From: DASSKW01 sp035690065
Lineage (GTDB): Bacteria > Pseudomonadota > Gammaproteobacteria > Natronospirales > REEB76
Length of the DNA: 33,498 bases
Assembly (NCBI GenBank): GCA_035690065.1
Contig: DASSKW010000009.1
Location: 1-33,498 of the forward strand
Direction of reading: 5' to 3'
The translations under genes were made by a program, and so were the position numbers. Position 1 is the first letter of the stretch. Every line of letters begins with the position of its first letter. Under the pieces are notes generated by a model. That model was not told where the DNA came from and made no database searches. It saw only the letters and a program-made list of their open reading frames with translations. Below, one piece after another: positions 31,230 through 33,498 of this stretch.

Positions 31230-32963
31230 ATGAATTGGAAGGTTTGTTGTGTCGTGTTATTGATGGGGGCGGCTACTGTACAAGCGGCAGTCGCCTCCAA
31301 TCTCTTGGCGCCCGAGCGGAGAACGCTGACCGCATCCCCTTCAGCGAGTTACACCACGAAAGGAGCAGGATTTGGCACTGACCTGAGTGTAGGCGGAGGC
31401 TTGGCGATAATCGGTGACGGGGGGGCAACCATCAACGGCCAAGGCGCTGCCGGTACCGCTTATTTATTCATCCGCAATACCACAACCGGCGCATGGGATC
31501 AGACTCAGCAACTCGTGGACCCGGGACTGATCGCCATGGATTCATTTGGCAACGGTGCCACCGACGGGAACACCCTTCTTGTAGGGGCAGGCGCGGCCTC
31601 CGGCAATTTCAACGCGTTTCTCGGCGCAGTCTATGTGTATGCCAAAGATGCCAGCGGCCAGTGGCAAGAGATCCAGAAGCTACAGGCCGCGGATGCGCAA
31701 TCCGCCTGGTTCTTCGGGACTACGGTTGCGCTGGGACCGGACTTTGCACTGATCAGTGCACCCGGTTATCGCACCGCGAGCGGCCCGCGTGGCCAGGGCG
31801 CCGTGTATGTATTCACCAAAAACAGCAACGGGCAGTGGCAGCAAACGCAGGAGATTACGGACCCATTAGGAGGTGCATACGATGCATTCGGCACCTCGAT
31901 TGCATTGGATGGGGACACGGGACTGGTGAGCGCCAACGAGGGACTGGCGTATGTGCTGACACGTGACAGTGCGGGCGTCTGGAGTATCACCGCAACGTTG
32001 AATCCTCCGGCATCGGTGTCGTCGCCCTATCTGACGGAGCCCTATGTTGCTCTGCAAGGTGACGAGGCGTTTGTGGGCGTAGTCGGAGCCTCGGCGGACG
32101 ACACGACATCTATCGACACCATTTCAGTGTACCAGTTTGATAACAGCTTGGACCAGTGGCAGTACCTTCAGAGTTTGGACCTTGCCGCACAGAGCGCGGG
32201 ATTAATCGGCAGCACGCCCATTTCGGTCCATGGATCCCAATTGTTAGTCGGCACAGGAATAGTCTTAGATAATAAATCTTCTTGGGCCGTATTTTTATAT
32301 AATCAGGATTCTACCAGCGGACTGTGGCAGTTAACCCAACGCATAAATGGTCAACCAGGTGATGATAACAGTGCAGCTACAGCGTTCGATGGAGTGAATT
32401 GGTTGGTCAGCGTACCGTTTCAAAACCTGGCGTCTCAAACGCCCGGAGTTGTTTACGTTCTTGGTCCCAGCATCGATCTTTCGCTTGCCGGTCAGGCTGA
32501 CGTTTCCAGCATCGACCCCGGTCAAGTGGTACACATTACCTACACCATCACCAACCATGATCCGGCGCTGACGGCGACCAATGTGGAAGTGATGTTGACC
32601 GTCGCCGACGCAACTATAACCTACGAAACTGTGAATGGTGCCCACTGTACCGCTGGCACCACCTCGACTACGCTCGTCTGCAATGTGGGTGACCTCGCGC
32701 CCGACGCCATGGCGTCTGTAACTGTGCCAGTGAGCATCAGTTACGGTCCGGGTGGGTTCACCACGACTGCACGGGTCTCGGCGGATCAAGGTGACGCGTC
32801 GCCGGGAGATAACAGCGTATCGACTACGACGCTCGTGCAAAAACCGCCCGCAACAGGCGGAGGCGGATTTGAAAGCGGTATGGGTTTGGTATTTTTGGCT
32901 TGGTTGCTTGTTATGAACCGATACGTCATCGATAACAGATCTGAAATCAACATCAAGCGTTAA
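31230..32963 (+). CDS. FG-GAP-like surface protein with DUF11 domain and GlyGly-CTERM-like tail
   Basis: The 577-residue product has a signal peptide (MNWKVCCVVLLMGAATVQA). About five beta-propeller-type repeats of FG-GAP kind follow (FGTDLSVGGGLAIIGD, NGNTLLVGAGAASGNF, FGTTVALGPDFALISAP, FGTSIALDGDTGLVSA, STPISVHGSQLLVGTG), alternating with 'GAVYVY-KD-SGQWQ-IQKL' units. A DUF11-like domain is at ~410-530 (DLSLAGQADVSSIDPGQVVHITYTITNHD). The end is a Pro/Gly-rich hinge, GGGGF, a hydrophobic helix (MGLVFLAWLLVM) and NRYVIDNR. This resembles a GlyGly-CTERM sorting signal, processed by rhombosortase before type II secretion. It probably shares a transcript with the S8 gene. Function unknown; a surface or adhesion role is plausible. 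Confidence 0.82.
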   Translation: MNWKVCCVVLLMGAATVQAAVASNLLAPERRTLTASPSASYTTKGAGFGTDLSVGGGLAIIGDGGATINGQGAAGTAYLFIRNTTTGAWDQTQQLVDPGLIAMDSFGNGATDGNTLLVGAGAASGNFNAFLGAVYVYAKDASGQWQEIQKLQAADAQSAWFFGTTVALGPDFALISAPGYRTASGPRGQGAVYVFTKNSNGQWQQTQEITDPLGGAYDAFGTSIALDGDTGLVSANEGLAYVLTRDSAGVWSITATLNPPASVSSPYLTEPYVALQGDEAFVGVVGASADDTTSIDTISVYQFDNSLDQWQYLQSLDLAAQSAGLIGSTPISVHGSQLLVGTGIVLDNKSSWAVFLYNQDSTSGLWQLTQRINGQPGDDNSAATAFDGVNWLVSVPFQNLASQTPGVVYVLGPSIDLSLAGQADVSSIDPGQVVHITYTITNHDPALTATNVEVMLTVADATITYETVNGAHCTAGTTSTTLVCNVGDLAPDAMASVTVPVSISYGPGGFTTTARVSADQGDASPGDNSVSTTTLVQKPPATGGGGFESGMGLVFLAWLLVMNRYVIDNRSEINIKR

Positions 32964-33222
32964 TCATCCTGGCGGTCAGGTTACCCTCATTTTTTATGGT
33001 GCTCGATTATTCCACGCCGTTCAATAATCAGTACAAACCCCACACAACGAAGGTTTCTGGCTCAAGGACAATTACTGCCCCAACCGGGAATTCTGGCCCC
33101 CTTCTCTTATTACTCAAAGCGTGCAAAATACCCCCTCCCACCCGGAACGCTGGCTCGTTTCCGGGGTCTGACTAAGCCACACCCTGTCCGGCAAATTACC
33201 AGACCAACAAGAGGACACCCCC
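32964..33222 (+). other. Non-coding gap and leader of S10 copy 3
   Basis: No gene is seen. A small imperfect hairpin followed by TTTTTT (32966-32996) may end the FG-GAP transcript. The part from 33120 on matches the leader of S10 copy 2 (27551-27657), including GCAAAATACCCC, CCCGGAACGC, GGGGTCTGA and AAGAGGA. Confidence 0.55.
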
Positions 33223-33498
33223 GTGAAACGTCTATTCATCCTGTTACCCCTATTCCTGGCTCTCGGTTCAGTCGCAGCCTTGGCAGAAGACGCGCCCCAT
33301 AAAAGCGGCGACAAGAGCCCGGCTGCCAGTGCGGCCGCCCCCAAGGCGGAGAAGTCCGTCACCCACGGCAGCGTGACCGTCGGCGGCGAGACCGTCAAAT
33401 ACACCGCCACCGCCGGCACTCTCATCCTCAAGAACAGTGAGGACAAGCCCACCGGCAGCATGTTCTATGTGGCCTATACCAAGGACGGCGTGTCCAAC
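33223..33498 (+). CDS. Exported S10-family serine carboxypeptidase, copy 3 (N-terminal part, cut by window end)
   Basis: A GTG start, with GAGGA before it as in copy 2, opens a frame to the window end (92 codons). It shows the same signal peptide type (MKRLFILLPLFLALGSVAALA), the Ala/Lys linker and the SVTHGSVTVGGETVKYTATAG start of the mature S10 domain. A 57-base stretch is identical to copy 2. The catalytic residues lie beyond the window. Confidence 0.9.
   Translation, partial: MKRLFILLPLFLALGSVAALAEDAPHKSGDKSPAASAAAPKAEKSVTHGSVTVGGETVKYTATAGTLILKNSEDKPTGSMFYVAYTKDGVSN

Overview
The window looks like a chromosomal segment of a moderately GC-rich gammaproteobacterium. This rests on gene content: an Ala/Lys-type HU protein, MtgA, a Ste24-like M48 protease, PepQ of the E. 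coli type, COG2939-type S10 carboxypeptidases and a GlyGly-CTERM-like tail. Xanthomonadales/Nevskiales-like lineages would fit, but the lineage is inference. I found no tRNA, rRNA, CRISPR array, transposase or integrase. About 29 protein genes are present; the first and last are cut by the window edges.

Layout. 1-1700: end of an HU-family gene, a TerB-like protein and an outer-membrane barrel protein. 1746-4216 (-): a CPA1-type cation/proton antiporter with a Rossmann/TrkA-like tail, overlapping an alpha/beta hydrolase. 4302-7423 (+): ornithine aminotransferase and a GNAT-nitrilase fusion. 7431-9397 (-): tightly packed operon DoxX - MsrB - AlaX - small membrane protein. 9617-10317 (+): two small periplasmic cytochromes c. 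10379-10600 (+): a promoter and a GEMM-I (cyclic dinucleotide) riboswitch with no gene downstream on its strand. 10633-11384 (-): a DUF4097-type lipoprotein gene thrown out of frame by an 8-bp tandem duplication. 11541-12398 (+): LCM-type methyltransferase. 12409-14165 (-): DUF2891 protein overlapping mtgA. 14299-15900 (+): APC permease. 15965-18182 (-): M48 protease and murI. 18362-20250 (+): peptidase E, a lipoprotein FKBP and a DUF4156-like lipoprotein. 20251-24103 (-): sulfotransferase lacking its usual TPR part, aldo/keto reductase, a secreted protein of unknown function and a TrmB-type regulator with a perfect palindromic operator. 24477-33498 (+): PepQ, two S10 carboxypeptidases, a subtilisin-like protease, an FG-GAP/DUF11 surface protein, and the start of a third S10 gene.

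A theme is protein and peptide breakdown. Exported S10 and S8 peptidases, PepQ and PepE would release amino acids, an APC permease could import them, and ornithine aminotransferase could feed them into glutamate metabolism. The second and third S10 genes share a leader and a 57-base identical coding stretch. They flank the S8/FG-GAP pair, which suggests a duplication with an intervening insertion.

The best candidates for something new are the stand-alone GEMM-I RNA, with a 13-base anti-aptamer sequence downstream, and the possibly switchable 8-bp repeat in the convergent lipoprotein gene next to it.
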